A stretch of DNA of 35,799 bases from Anaerocolumna aminovalerica (GTDB lineage: Bacteria; Bacillota; Clostridia; Lachnospirales; Lachnospiraceae), in assembly GCF_900115365.1 (NCBI RefSeq), contig NZ_FOWD01000041.1, positions 1-35,799 of the forward strand, given 5' to 3'. Position numbers and translations under genes: made by a program. Of the stretch, positions 1 through 7,791 are shown piece after piece. The stretch's first letter is position 1. Each line of letters opens with the position of its first letter. The notes below the pieces were generated by a model. It was not told where the DNA came from and searched no databases. It saw only the letters and a program-made list of their open reading frames with translations.

Positions 1-168
1 AAGACATACAGGAACTGGTCTGAAGGAATTTTGAATGCCTTTAAATATAAATATACCAACGGCCCTACGGAAGGCTATAATAACAAAATCAAGGTACTTA
101 AAAGAATATCTTTTGGAGTCCGTAACTTTAAGCGTTTTCGGACAAGAATTATTCATTGCTCTATCTGA
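1..168 (+). CDS. ISL3-family transposase, C-terminal fragment (cut by window edge)
   Basis: Reading from base 1 gives 55 residues ending in TGA at 166-168. The sequence runs through RNWSEGILNAFKY, then TNGPTEGYNNKIKVLKR and FGVRNFKRFRTRI. The block N-G-P-T-E-G-Y-N-N-K-I-K is the conserved C-terminal part of the DDE domain of ISL3-family transposases, containing the last catalytic glutamate. The reading frame is open to the window edge, so whether the full gene is intact cannot be judged here. The open frame beginning at base 35 is a different frame and is not the gene. Known of the family: these enzymes move insertion sequences by cutting terminal inverted repeats and leave short target duplications. 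Confidence 0.9.
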   Translation, partial: KTYRNWSEGILNAFKYKYTNGPTEGYNNKIKVLKRISFGVRNFKRFRTRIIHCSI

Positions 169-316
169 TGATAACTGGACGACAAAAAATGAAAATGAAG
201 AGGCTTATTTGGCATGCCCAAAAACAGGAATTATAGACACAAACATAAAAATGGTTCTAAATACAGTAATGGAGCAGGATTCAGAGAATCCCACCCCAAA
301 ACTTGACAAAGAGCCT
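1..316 (+). mobile_element. Right end of an ISL3-family insertion sequence
   Basis: Downstream of the transposase fragment, bases about 290-316 read CCCACCCCAAAACTTGAC followed by AAAGAGCC. Its reverse complement (GGCTCTTTGTCAAGTTTTGG) resembles the terminal inverted repeat I associate with clostridial ISL3 elements, so the element probably ends near 316. The other end lies outside the window, so neither the paired repeat nor the target duplication can be seen. Bases 169-290 carry no recognisable gene. Confidence 0.65.
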
Positions 317-371
317 GTTTTTTGACATTATAAACATACAGGTGCTTAATTTTATTTTACGGATATTAGGT

Positions 372-887
372 CTAGACCCCTCTTATCTTTTTCCACTTAC
401 GAATTTTACTGCGGAAGGATTTGAAAGGTGCTACTGTGTTTATATGAACCCATTTCCAAATAGGCCAATTAGAGGCCGTAGAAGCTGCCCATTTTCTGCC
501 GCCGGGCTGAAATACCTGATCCTCACTAAAACTTTGAACCCACTCTGTAAACTCATTAACGGTACTGATAAACATTATCCGCAGCTGTTCCAGTGAATAA
601 CTGCTGTATTTATCATAAAATCCTTGGTACAAGGCACCTAGCTTATTCCATTTTAGTCCAGGTGCAGGTGTTATGACCTCTATGCCAGCTAACTCGTCCT
701 TATCCCAACTACGGATGAGATTCATCCACCCAAGCTGATATGCAATAATTTCCTGAGGTGTTCTGTCAACACCGTCAAGCCGAAGGTTTTTGTCAGCTTC
801 CTGTACATCATCGAATTCCTTTATGAAGACATCTGCGGTTTTTTTAATTTCATCAGTTAGACTCTTGATACTGATATATTCATTCAT
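372..887 (-). CDS. ClbS/DfsB-family four-helix bundle protein (DUF1706-like)
   Basis: A 171-residue soluble protein with no signal peptide or membrane segment. Length and pattern fit the ClbS/DfsB (DUF1706) family: an N-terminal helix, the central RTPQEIIAYQLGWMNLIRSWD stretch, TPAPGLKWNKLGALYQ, and a C-terminal aromatic/basic tail around NWPIWKWVHINTVAPF. Known of the family: E. coli ClbS (about 170 residues) protects against the DNA-alkylating toxin colibactin, but most relatives have no tested function. The start ATG (885-887) overlaps the stop of the upstream TfoX-like gene in an ATGA arrangement, so the two are probably translationally coupled. No colibactin genes are visible, so a general DNA-damage or small-molecule protection role is only inference. 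Confidence 0.8.
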   Translation of the reverse strand: MNEYISIKSLTDEIKKTADVFIKEFDDVQEADKNLRLDGVDRTPQEIIAYQLGWMNLIRSWDKDELAGIEVITPAPGLKWNKLGALYQGFYDKYSSYSLEQLRIMFISTVNEFTEWVQSFSEDQVFQPGGRKWAASTASNWPIWKWVHINTVAPFKSFRSKIRKWKKIRGV

Positions 888-1150
888 TTGATTTCTCCCT
901 TATGCTGCTTATAAAATTCCTTTAAAGATTCCTTGGTATCCTCATCAAGATAGTGCCATCTTATACCCTGAATCGCACCTTCCAGTGCGGAAAGCCGCAT
1001 GATACAAGCAGATGGATCATTGGCCAGGATGCGCAGCCAAGCTTTCCGGCTTCCAACCTCTTGCAGCTGTTGGATTGTGGTAATGCCAACATCGGAAAGC
1101 TGAGCTTCCAGTTTTGTGGCAATGTTTGGCAGTGTGGATAATTCTCCCAT
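884..1150 (-). CDS. TfoX C-terminal-domain protein
   Basis: An 88-residue protein starting at an ATG preceded by AAGGAGG at a suitable distance. The opening, LSTLPNIATKLEAQLSDVGI, followed by TTIQQLQEVGSRKAWLRIL, is the helix-hairpin-helix-like pattern of the TfoX C-terminal domain. The N-terminal TfoX domain is absent. Known of the family: full-length TfoX/Sxy proteins activate competence genes in gamma-proteobacteria, while stand-alone C-terminal versions in Firmicutes have no established role. It is the first gene of a two-gene unit with the ClbS-like gene (4-nt overlap). A type IV pilus operon lies 4 kb away, but nothing in the sequence links the two. Confidence 0.8.
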   Translation of the reverse strand: MGELSTLPNIATKLEAQLSDVGITTIQQLQEVGSRKAWLRILANDPSACIMRLSALEGAIQGIRWHYLDEDTKESLKEFYKQHKGEIK

Positions 1151-1480
1151 TCTATATATCCTCCTTATTCCATTATAATCTTTAATAGTACTTGTCCTTA
1201 TATAGGAATTATTCTAAAGCTGTAGTATATCTTTAAAAGCCTGAAAAAAGCTTATTGTTATGTCCGTTTCTATTTTAACTTCTATGTTCCTGTTATAAAC
1301 TAAATTTACAAAAAAATCAAGTAAAATATGGATGTGAATATGAAGTTTTTCGGGTATTATTATTTTTATTAATAGATGGTTTTACTTGACAAAATAATAA
1401 CGGAATAATATTATGTGGTTATATATTTAGATATGCATTATATGTATTTTATTATAGTTTTCATTTGTGGGAGGTTAATG
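1151..1480. other. Divergent intergenic region (330 bp)
   Basis: Separates the minus-strand TfoX/ClbS unit from the plus-strand ABC genes, so it should hold promoters for both. A clear plus-strand promoter is at 1386-1414. On the minus strand a TATAAT (complement of 1172-1177) lies close to the TfoX start, but no convincing -35 box accompanies it. The rest is AT-rich and I see no gene in it. Confidence 0.6.
1386..1414 (+). promoter_or_regulatory. Sigma-A promoter of the ABC transporter pair
   Basis: TTGACA (1386-1391), a 17-nt spacer, then TATTAT (1409-1414): a perfect -35, near-perfect -10 and ideal spacing. Transcription should start near 1421, giving a leader of about 60 nt before the ATG at 1481. 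Confidence 0.8.
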
Positions 1481-2194
1481 ATGCTAAGTATTCATAATTT
1501 TAGTAAAGTATACAAAGGCGGTAAAAAAGCAGTAGACAATTTGTCCTTGGAAGTAGAAGCAGGGGATATATATGGTTTTATTGGACATAACGGAGCCGGA
1601 AAGACTACAACGTTACGTGCAATTGCAGGAGTTTTGGATTTTGAAGAAGGAGATATTCTGATCAATGGAATGTCCATTAAGAAAGAGGGAGTTGCCTGTA
1701 AAAAAGTAACTGCTTATATACCGGATAATCCAGATCTATATGAACATTTAACCGGTATTCAATACTTAAACTTTGTAGGCGATATTTATTCCATATCTAA
1801 ATCAGAACGGGAAGAATTGATTAAAAAGTACGGTGATGCATTTGAAATGACTTCAAATATGGGGGATTTATTATCTTCTTACTCACATGGTATGAAGCAG
1901 AAACTTGCTCTTATATCAGCCTTGATCCGTAAGCCAAAGTTATTATTGTTAGATGAGCCTTTTGTAGGGCTAGATCCAAAAGCATCACATACATTAAAAA
2001 CTTTTATGGCAGAGATGTGCAAAGAGGGCAGTGCAATCTTTTTCTCTACTCACGTATTAGAAGTTGCAGAAAAGCTATGTAATAAAATTGCTATTATTAA
2101 AGGTGGTAAATTAATTGCATGGGGTAACACAGAAGAAGTAAAAGGTAACCAAAGCCTTGAAGAATTATTTATGGAATTAATCGAACAAAAATAG
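1481..2194 (+). CDS. ABC transporter ATP-binding protein
   Basis: A 237-residue cytoplasmic ATPase that would energise the permease encoded next. Visible motifs are Walker A GHNGAGKTT (about residues 35-43), signature YSHGMKQK (about 132), Walker B LLLLDEP (about 150-156) and the switch histidine in FFSTHVLE. The frame is open upstream to 1415, but GGAGG at 1470-1474 lies 6 nt before ATG 1481 (3 nt before ATG 1478), so 1481 is chosen. This is the ABC-2 exporter type, in which one ATPase serves a separate large permease gene. The substrate cannot be inferred from sequence. Confidence 0.88.
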   Translation: MLSIHNFSKVYKGGKKAVDNLSLEVEAGDIYGFIGHNGAGKTTTLRAIAGVLDFEEGDILINGMSIKKEGVACKKVTAYIPDNPDLYEHLTGIQYLNFVGDIYSISKSEREELIKKYGDAFEMTSNMGDLLSSYSHGMKQKLALISALIRKPKLLLLDEPFVGLDPKASHTLKTFMAEMCKEGSAIFFSTHVLEVAEKLCNKIAIIKGGKLIAWGNTEEVKGNQSLEELFMELIEQK

Positions 2195-2210
2195 AAAGGT
2201 GTGGTTATTT

Positions 2211-3797
2211 ATGAGAGAAATATGGTTACTGACCAAAGTTCAATTAGGTACTACCTTTGATTTCAATATTTCCCAAAAAAGCAGAAATATTAAAAAAAGA
2301 AGTCCATTCTTTATAGTTGGGGTGTCTGCATTGCTTTTATTACTTGCAGGAATATCTTTCTTCTACAGTTTTATGCTGGGTTCTAATTTTAAACTATTGG
2401 GAACCATAGAAATTCTGCCAGAATTTATGATGGCAATTACTTGTCTTATTACAATAATAACTACTGTCAATAAAGTGAAAGGAACCTTGTTTGGTTTTAA
2501 AGACTATGATTTTGTTATGTCTTTGCCTGTAGCCACCAGTAAAATTGTAGCAAGCCGGTTATTGCTATTGTATTTATTAAATATTCTTTTCACAAGTATA
2601 GTAATGGTACCAAATACTATCGCTTATGGTATATTAGTAAAACCATCTCCTATATTCTACATCATTAGTATTGTAATGATGTTATTTATACCATTGGTAC
2701 CTATGATAATTGCAATGATTATTGGAACAGTTATTGCGGTTGTGGCCTCCAGATTCCGCCATAGTAATCTTGTGAATCTTATCATTGTTACAGCATTTTT
2801 TGTACTTTATATGGTATTTACATTTACTGCTGATTCAGCTGAAAAAATGGGTGAAATAACAACGGCTATTACCAACCAGGTAGATAATATGTATCTGCTG
2901 GCAAGAATGTTTCGCCAGGCAGTTTGTGAATATGATATAATATCCATTGTGTTATTTGTTGGCATATCCTTAGGAGCATTTGTTCTGTTTTCCCTTATGG
3001 TTGGAGTTAAGTTTAAGAGTATTAATACAAAGATTCTTTCTAATTTTACAAGGGGCAATTATAAAGTAGGCAGTTTGAAACAATCTACACCATTTAAAGC
3101 TTTATTGATAAAAGAAGCAAAAAGATATTTTTCCTCTACTTTGTATGTTCTTAACACAGGATTTGGTATTGTAATAATGTTTTTAGGTTCTGTTGCATCT
3201 TTATTTCTTAGTAAAGAAACATTGGCAGAAATCATTAATGTGCCTGTACTTGGAAGTGAATTCGGCCAGATAATTGCAATTATGTTTGGATTTTGCGTTG
3301 CTATGACTAATGTAACAGCTTGCTCCATCTCCTTGGAAGGAAGAAATTTGTGGATATTAAAAGAATCACCCTTAAGGACAAAGACTATATTTAACAGTAA
3401 AATTGCTTTGAATCTTATTTTAACCGTACCAGCTGTTATCATAAATTCGATTATTGTATTTATAGGACTTCATTTATCTTTACTGGATTTATTTATGATC
3501 ATACTATTACCAACAGCATTTGCATTTTTTGTATCTATCTTTGGATTATTAATAAATCTTAAAATGCCGAATCTAAACTGGACTTCCGAAGTGTCGGTTA
3601 TTAAGCAAAGCGGTGCAACTACAGTTGCTGTTTTATTTAATATGTTTATATCCTTTTTACCTTTTATATTGATGTTTGCACTAAATATAAGGCCGGCAGT
3701 CATCAATGGCGCTATGGCACTGGTATTAATAATCCTTAGCAGCATTATGTATGGATATATTAATACAAAGGGTGATAAAATATTTGCGCAATTGTAA
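2211..3797 (+). CDS. Large ABC-2-type permease, partner of the upstream ATPase
   Basis: A protein of about 528 residues, highly hydrophobic, with roughly a dozen predicted membrane segments arranged in two blocks around a soluble loop (about residues 280-310). There is no extracellular lipoprotein or MacB-like domain. The frame is open from a GTG at 2199, but AAAGGTG at 2195-2201 sits about 9 nt before ATG 2211, which begins MREIWLLTKVQLG, a typical amphipathic N-terminus for this permease type, so 2211 is preferred. It follows the ATPase stop by 16 nt and shares its promoter. The pair forms one exporter of unknown substrate. Confidence 0.78.
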   Translation: MREIWLLTKVQLGTTFDFNISQKSRNIKKRSPFFIVGVSALLLLLAGISFFYSFMLGSNFKLLGTIEILPEFMMAITCLITIITTVNKVKGTLFGFKDYDFVMSLPVATSKIVASRLLLLYLLNILFTSIVMVPNTIAYGILVKPSPIFYIISIVMMLFIPLVPMIIAMIIGTVIAVVASRFRHSNLVNLIIVTAFFVLYMVFTFTADSAEKMGEITTAITNQVDNMYLLARMFRQAVCEYDIISIVLFVGISLGAFVLFSLMVGVKFKSINTKILSNFTRGNYKVGSLKQSTPFKALLIKEAKRYFSSTLYVLNTGFGIVIMFLGSVASLFLSKETLAEIINVPVLGSEFGQIIAIMFGFCVAMTNVTACSISLEGRNLWILKESPLRTKTIFNSKIALNLILTVPAVIINSIIVFIGLHLSLLDLFMIILLPTAFAFFVSIFGLLINLKMPNLNWTSEVSVIKQSGATTVAVLFNMFISFLPFILMFALNIRPAVINGAMALVLIILSSIMYGYINTKGDKIFAQL

Positions 3798-3810
3798 AGA
3801 ATACGAAAAG

Positions 3811-3842
3811 AGAAGGAGGCGGCTGCGGCAGCCTTCTTTTAA
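3811..3842 (+). terminator. Intrinsic terminator after the ABC pair
   Basis: AGAAGG pairs with CCTTCT around a GC-rich interior in which CTG/CAG can also pair, followed by a short TTTT run. It lies 14 nt after the permease stop. Confidence 0.6.
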
Positions 3843-3956
3843 GATTTGGGAATAACAGATTCAGCCATCTGTGCATACAAATGAAACTTTAAAGAATACT
3901 ATACTTAAAACATAGAATAATCATGGATTAAGAATATATTCTTTGGAGGTGTCATT

Positions 3957-4748
3957 TTGTATTGTCATATAGAGGAATTACACAATATACCAACAAATAC
4001 ATTGGGAGAGCCTAAAAAAATCCTGGTGGATTCCTATACATGGTCTAATAATGGACAAACAGGTAAGACCTATACTTATAGAATGAGTAATGAAAGATAT
4101 GAACGTCCTATCAATAAAGCCTATAGTATTAGTTTATGTAAGGATGAAACCTATTCACTTTGTGTGATTCATTATTATGATTTAGTTGATTATGATTTAG
4201 AAGATTGCATTGGTGAAAGTAAAATTGATTCTATAACAAAACAAACCAATATCAGCAGTGATGAAATATGGTCAATTATAAAGTCGGAGGTTAGGCCCTT
4301 ACAAGAAAGAATTCTGAATGAATATCAGCAAACAGAGGAATATCTGGCACGAAAACATCACCAAGAGGTGCTGAAAGAATATCGCAGAGCCAAAGAGGAT
4401 TTTCAAAAAGAATATGGTATAGCTGCCAGTGAATATGACAGATGCTATAATGTATTTGGTGAGTTAATGAACTCTGAATATTTAAATCAACTGAATCAGA
4501 TACTTGAAGAAAGAATCAATTTAAAAAAGAATAGCAAGAAATACCGTAAATATGCCTACCAGGAAAATTTTAATAATTATTATAACAGCAGCAGTAACAG
4601 CAGTGAGTTTAACGATGACGAAAGAGAAATGCTTGGCAAGTTCTATAAGATACTGGCTAAAAAATACCATCCGGACTCTAATCCGGATATGGATACCACT
4701 TCGGAAATACTTTTAATTAATAAACTTAAGAAATCATGGAGGGTTTGA
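3957..4748 (+). CDS. J-domain protein with the J-domain at its C-terminus
   Basis: A 263-residue protein starting at TTG 3957, with GGAGG at 3945-3949 seven nt upstream; no ATG gives a better start. The last 45 residues (FYKILAKKYHPDSNPDMD, then LLINKLKKSW) contain the HPD tripeptide flanked by helices II and III of a DnaJ J-domain, which stimulates Hsp70 ATPase activity. Residues about 100-200 are charged and helical (EYRRAKEDFQKEYGIA), probably a coiled coil. The N-terminal 100 residues match nothing I recognise. There is no Gly/Phe linker or zinc-finger region, so this is a class C J-protein. It stands alone between a terminator and its own terminator, so the client is unknown. Confidence 0.75.
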   Translation: MYCHIEELHNIPTNTLGEPKKILVDSYTWSNNGQTGKTYTYRMSNERYERPINKAYSISLCKDETYSLCVIHYYDLVDYDLEDCIGESKIDSITKQTNISSDEIWSIIKSEVRPLQERILNEYQQTEEYLARKHHQEVLKEYRRAKEDFQKEYGIAASEYDRCYNVFGELMNSEYLNQLNQILEERINLKKNSKKYRKYAYQENFNNYYNSSSNSSEFNDDEREMLGKFYKILAKKYHPDSNPDMDTTSEILLINKLKKSWRV

Positions 4749-4771
4749 ACCTTCCTAAATATAGGAATTAG

Positions 4772-4811
4772 AAAGCAGCAGAAACATTTTTTTGTTTTGT
4801 TGCTTTTTTTA
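4772..4811 (+). terminator. Intrinsic terminator after the J-domain gene
   Basis: AAGCAGCAGAAACA (4773-4786) pairs with TGTTTTGTTGCTT ending at 4805, with one or two imperfections, and runs into TTTTTTT. This is a good factor-independent terminator isolating the pilus operon downstream. Confidence 0.8.
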
Positions 4812-4841
4812 TTTTATATTTGGCGAAATGTTAATTTAAGG

Positions 4842-4869
4842 TTGTTAAGACAGCAGCATATGATATGAT
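4842..4869 (+). promoter_or_regulatory. Probable promoter of the type IV pilus operon
   Basis: TTGTTA (4842-4847), a 16-nt spacer, TATGAT (4864-4869), placed between the preceding terminator and pilB, with a predicted leader of about 55 nt. The -35 is two bases from consensus. It is the best candidate in the only sizeable gap before the operon. Confidence 0.55.
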
Positions 4870-4930
4870 AGGGCTAAAGTACTATTAATCTAACAAGAAC
4901 TAAAAATAACAGGAGTCAGTGAGGGCAGGA

Positions 4931-6628
4931 ATGGATTTTAGAAAAAATAAAAAAAGATTGGGTGATATATTAATCCAGGAAGGTCTTATTAAAGAAACTG
5001 ACCTGAAGATAGCTTTATCAGAGCAAAAAAAAGGTAATCGTAAATTAGGTGAAACATTAGTTGATTTAGGTTATGTAAATCAACTTTCTATTGCTAAAGC
5101 ACTTCAGAAACAACTTAACATAGATATTGTACAACTTACGGGTATTAAAATACCAACAGATATTCTTGCCTTGGTTAACGAACAAATTTTGCGAAAATAT
5201 ATGCTAATTCCTTTCGAGTTTGATAAAAAGGATCCTAATACCCTTAGGGTAGCAATGTCAGACCCTATGGATATTATGGCTATTGATGATTTGTCTATCA
5301 TAACTAACTTTAAGATAGCACCGGTTATATCACTTCCGGGAGAAATTGCTGCAACAATAGACAGGTACTATGGGAATGCGGAAGCCATGGAGGTGGCAGA
5401 ACGGTATACCAAAGAAAAAGAAATTTTGGACAAAGAGAAGGAAGAAAAAGAAAATAATGAAGATATAAATAATTCGCCTATTGTTATATTGGTGAAGACC
5501 ATGATAGAACAGGCCGTAAGGCAAAGAGCAAGTGATATACATATAGAACCATTTGAAAAAGCTATACGCATACGATACCGGGTTGACGGATTGTTGAAAG
5601 AGATTATGAACTATGACAGCAGCTTGCTCTCAGCTGTTGTAGCAAGAGTTAAGATTCTGGGGAATATGGATATCTCTGAAAAGAGAAAACCCCAGGATGG
5701 GCGAATAGCTATGGTGATTGACAGAGAAGAATATGACATTCGTGTATCAATTTTACCGACGATTTTCGGAGAGAAGATAGTAATGAGACTTACCTCTAAA
5801 AGAGGTCTTACAAAGGACAAGAAAGATCTTGGATTTACTGATGAAGAAATGGAGAAGTTTAATGCCATCCTTTCTAAACCTCATGGGATGATATTAGTAA
5901 CCGGACCCACTGGAAGCGGTAAGTCAACAACACTTTACACAGCACTTAGTGAGCTGAATAAGGAAGATGTTAATATTATTACGGTAGAAGATCCGGTAGA
6001 GGCTAATATTGATGGAATCAATCAGGTTCAGGTAAATCCAAAGGCAGACTTGACCTTTGCCAGTGCTCTCAGATCCATCCTAAGGCAGGATCCGGATATT
6101 ATTATGATTGGTGAGATTCGGGATAATGAGACTGCAGAGATTGCCATAAAAGCATCCATAACCGGTCACCTTGTAGTAAGTACTCTTCATACTAATAGTG
6201 CAGCAAGTAGTATTACAAGGTTAGAAGACATGGAAGTTGAACCTTACCTTATTGCCGATGCAACTATTGGTGTTATAGCCCAAAGGTTAGTAAGAAGACT
6301 ATGCCCCTATTGTAAGAAGGAAAAGCAGGCGGATAAATTAGAGAAGGAATTGCTTGGGCTTAAGGAAGAAGAGGAACAGGTAATCTATGAAGCAATAGGA
6401 TGTCATATGTGCAATGAGACAGGATATTTTGGCCGTATCGGAATATATGAAATTATGCCTTTAACACCTGCACTTAAAGAATTAATAAGTAAAAAAGGTA
6501 ATGCTATAATGATTCATAATCTGGCATTATCAGAGGGAATGAAGACTTTGAAAACCAGTGTATCAGAAAAGGTATTCCATGGTATTACTTCAATTTCTGA
6601 AATGAAGAAAATTTTATTTGATGATTAA
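4931..6628 (+). CDS. pilB: Type IV pilus extension ATPase PilB
   Basis: A 565-residue GspE/PilB motor that hydrolyses ATP in the cytoplasm to push pilin subunits into the growing pilus. In order: N-terminal MshEN-type domain (GDILIQEGLIKETDLKIAL); Walker A GPTGSGKST (about 325-333); Asp box and Walker B within RQDPDIIMIGEIRDNETAE; His box GHLVVSTLHTN; and a tetracysteine zinc site, CPYC (458-461) and CHMC (491-494), typical of PilB and absent from PilT. The frame is open from GTG 4919, but GAGGG at 4921-4925 is correctly spaced for ATG 4931, so that start is preferred. First gene of the operon, 20 nt before pilT. Confidence 0.93.
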   Translation: MDFRKNKKRLGDILIQEGLIKETDLKIALSEQKKGNRKLGETLVDLGYVNQLSIAKALQKQLNIDIVQLTGIKIPTDILALVNEQILRKYMLIPFEFDKKDPNTLRVAMSDPMDIMAIDDLSIITNFKIAPVISLPGEIAATIDRYYGNAEAMEVAERYTKEKEILDKEKEEKENNEDINNSPIVILVKTMIEQAVRQRASDIHIEPFEKAIRIRYRVDGLLKEIMNYDSSLLSAVVARVKILGNMDISEKRKPQDGRIAMVIDREEYDIRVSILPTIFGEKIVMRLTSKRGLTKDKKDLGFTDEEMEKFNAILSKPHGMILVTGPTGSGKSTTLYTALSELNKEDVNIITVEDPVEANIDGINQVQVNPKADLTFASALRSILRQDPDIIMIGEIRDNETAEIAIKASITGHLVVSTLHTNSAASSITRLEDMEVEPYLIADATIGVIAQRLVRRLCPYCKKEKQADKLEKELLGLKEEEEQVIYEAIGCHMCNETGYFGRIGIYEIMPLTPALKELISKKGNAIMIHNLALSEGMKTLKTSVSEKVFHGITSISEMKKILFDD

Positions 6629-6648
6629 AAGAAAGCAGGGGAAAAGGT

Positions 6649-7704
6649 ATGGTTACTATAGAAGAATTACTACAAATCGCCAAGGATATAGGAGCATCCG
6701 ATCTCCACATTACAGTTGGGCTGCCTCCAAAGTGCAGAGTTAACGGTGAACTGCAGGATGTGGGGGACATTAAATATCTGCCTAATGATACATCGGAATT
6801 AATAATGCCTATTGTTCCGGAACATTTCAGAACTTCTTTAGAGCTAAAAGGGGAAGTGGATTTTTCCTACTCTATTCCCAATCTGGGCAGATACCGTGTC
6901 AATGTATTTAAACAAAGAGGTTCCTATGCAACGGCAATTCGCCTGGTAGGTACAACAATTCCAAAACCGGAACAGCTGGGAATTCCAAGTTCTGTTGTAG
7001 AACTAACAGCTAAGAAACGAGGACTTGTATTGGTAACGGGGCCTACGGGAAGTGGTAAATCAACATCACTGGCTTCATTAATTGATGTGATTAATTCCAA
7101 TTATAATACCCATGTAATTACATTAGAAGATCCTATTGAATATCTGCATCATCATAAAAAGTCCATTGTAAATCAGAGGGAGATAGGATTGGATACCCAA
7201 TCCTATAGTAATGCCCTTAGAGCAGCTCTTCGGGAAGATCCGGATGTTATACTGGTTGGAGAAATGAGGGATCTGGATACTATTTCTACTGCTATTACAG
7301 CTGCTGAAACAGGGCATCTGGTATTCTCTACATTACATACTATTGGTGCTGCTAGCACCATTGACCGAATTATTGATGTATTCCCCCCTCATCAGCAGCA
7401 ACAGATTCGTATCCAGCTGGCAACAGTTTTAGAAGCTGTAATATCCCAACAACTCATTCCTCTTTCAGGTGAAAAAGGAAGAGTGGCGGCTTTTGAGTTT
7501 ATGCATGCAAACGGGGCTATTAAAAATCTTATCAGAGAAGGGAAAGGGTTTCAGATTCCTTCCATTATCCAAACGAATAAAAAGTCTGGCATGCAGATGA
7601 TGGATGATGCAATTTTTAATTTATATATAAAACGAAAAATAGATTCTGAAAATGCACTTCATTTTGCACAGGATCCCATTGCACTTGAACGAAAATTATT
7701 CTAG
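6649..7704 (+). CDS. pilT: Type IV pilus retraction ATPase PilT
   Basis: 351 residues, the usual PilT length. The start MVTIEELLQIAKDIGASDLH and VGLPPKCRVNGEL form the PAS-like N-terminal domain. Walker A GPTGSGKSTS lies near residues 131-140, followed by REDPDVILVGEMRDLDT and GHLVFSTLHTIGA. The zinc-binding cysteines of PilB are absent, and the C-terminal helix-rich region (QLATVLEAVISQQL) is PilT-like. A dedicated retraction motor implies a dynamic pilus able to support twitching, adhesion or DNA uptake. It follows pilB by 20 nt with RBS AAAGCAGGGG. Confidence 0.93.
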   Translation: MVTIEELLQIAKDIGASDLHITVGLPPKCRVNGELQDVGDIKYLPNDTSELIMPIVPEHFRTSLELKGEVDFSYSIPNLGRYRVNVFKQRGSYATAIRLVGTTIPKPEQLGIPSSVVELTAKKRGLVLVTGPTGSGKSTSLASLIDVINSNYNTHVITLEDPIEYLHHHKKSIVNQREIGLDTQSYSNALRAALREDPDVILVGEMRDLDTISTAITAAETGHLVFSTLHTIGAASTIDRIIDVFPPHQQQQIRIQLATVLEAVISQQLIPLSGEKGRVAAFEFMHANGAIKNLIREGKGFQIPSIIQTNKKSGMQMMDDAIFNLYIKRKIDSENALHFAQDPIALERKLF

Positions 7705-7711
7705 GAGGATG

Positions 7712-7735
7712 TGTGGAAAATCAAGATTTTCCACA
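7712..7735 (+). promoter_or_regulatory. Hairpin in the pilT-pilC gap
   Basis: An 11-bp perfect stem: GTGGAAAATC (7713-7722) and GATTTTCCAC (7725-7734), plus one further T-A pair outside, with a tiny AA loop. No T-run follows, so it is not a standard terminator. It lies 8 nt after the pilT stop in the 87-nt gap before pilC and could stabilise or attenuate the mRNA. Confidence 0.55.
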
Positions 7736-7791
7736 GGGCAAATTTGTGCTGCTGTCTAAATTCGCAGGTTTGCGGGAGAATGGAGGATTAA

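Noticed and set aside
35-325. Open frame of 96 codons at the left edge.
   Set aside because: It overlaps the real ISL3 transposase end in a different frame and shows no domain or RBS; it is a shadow.
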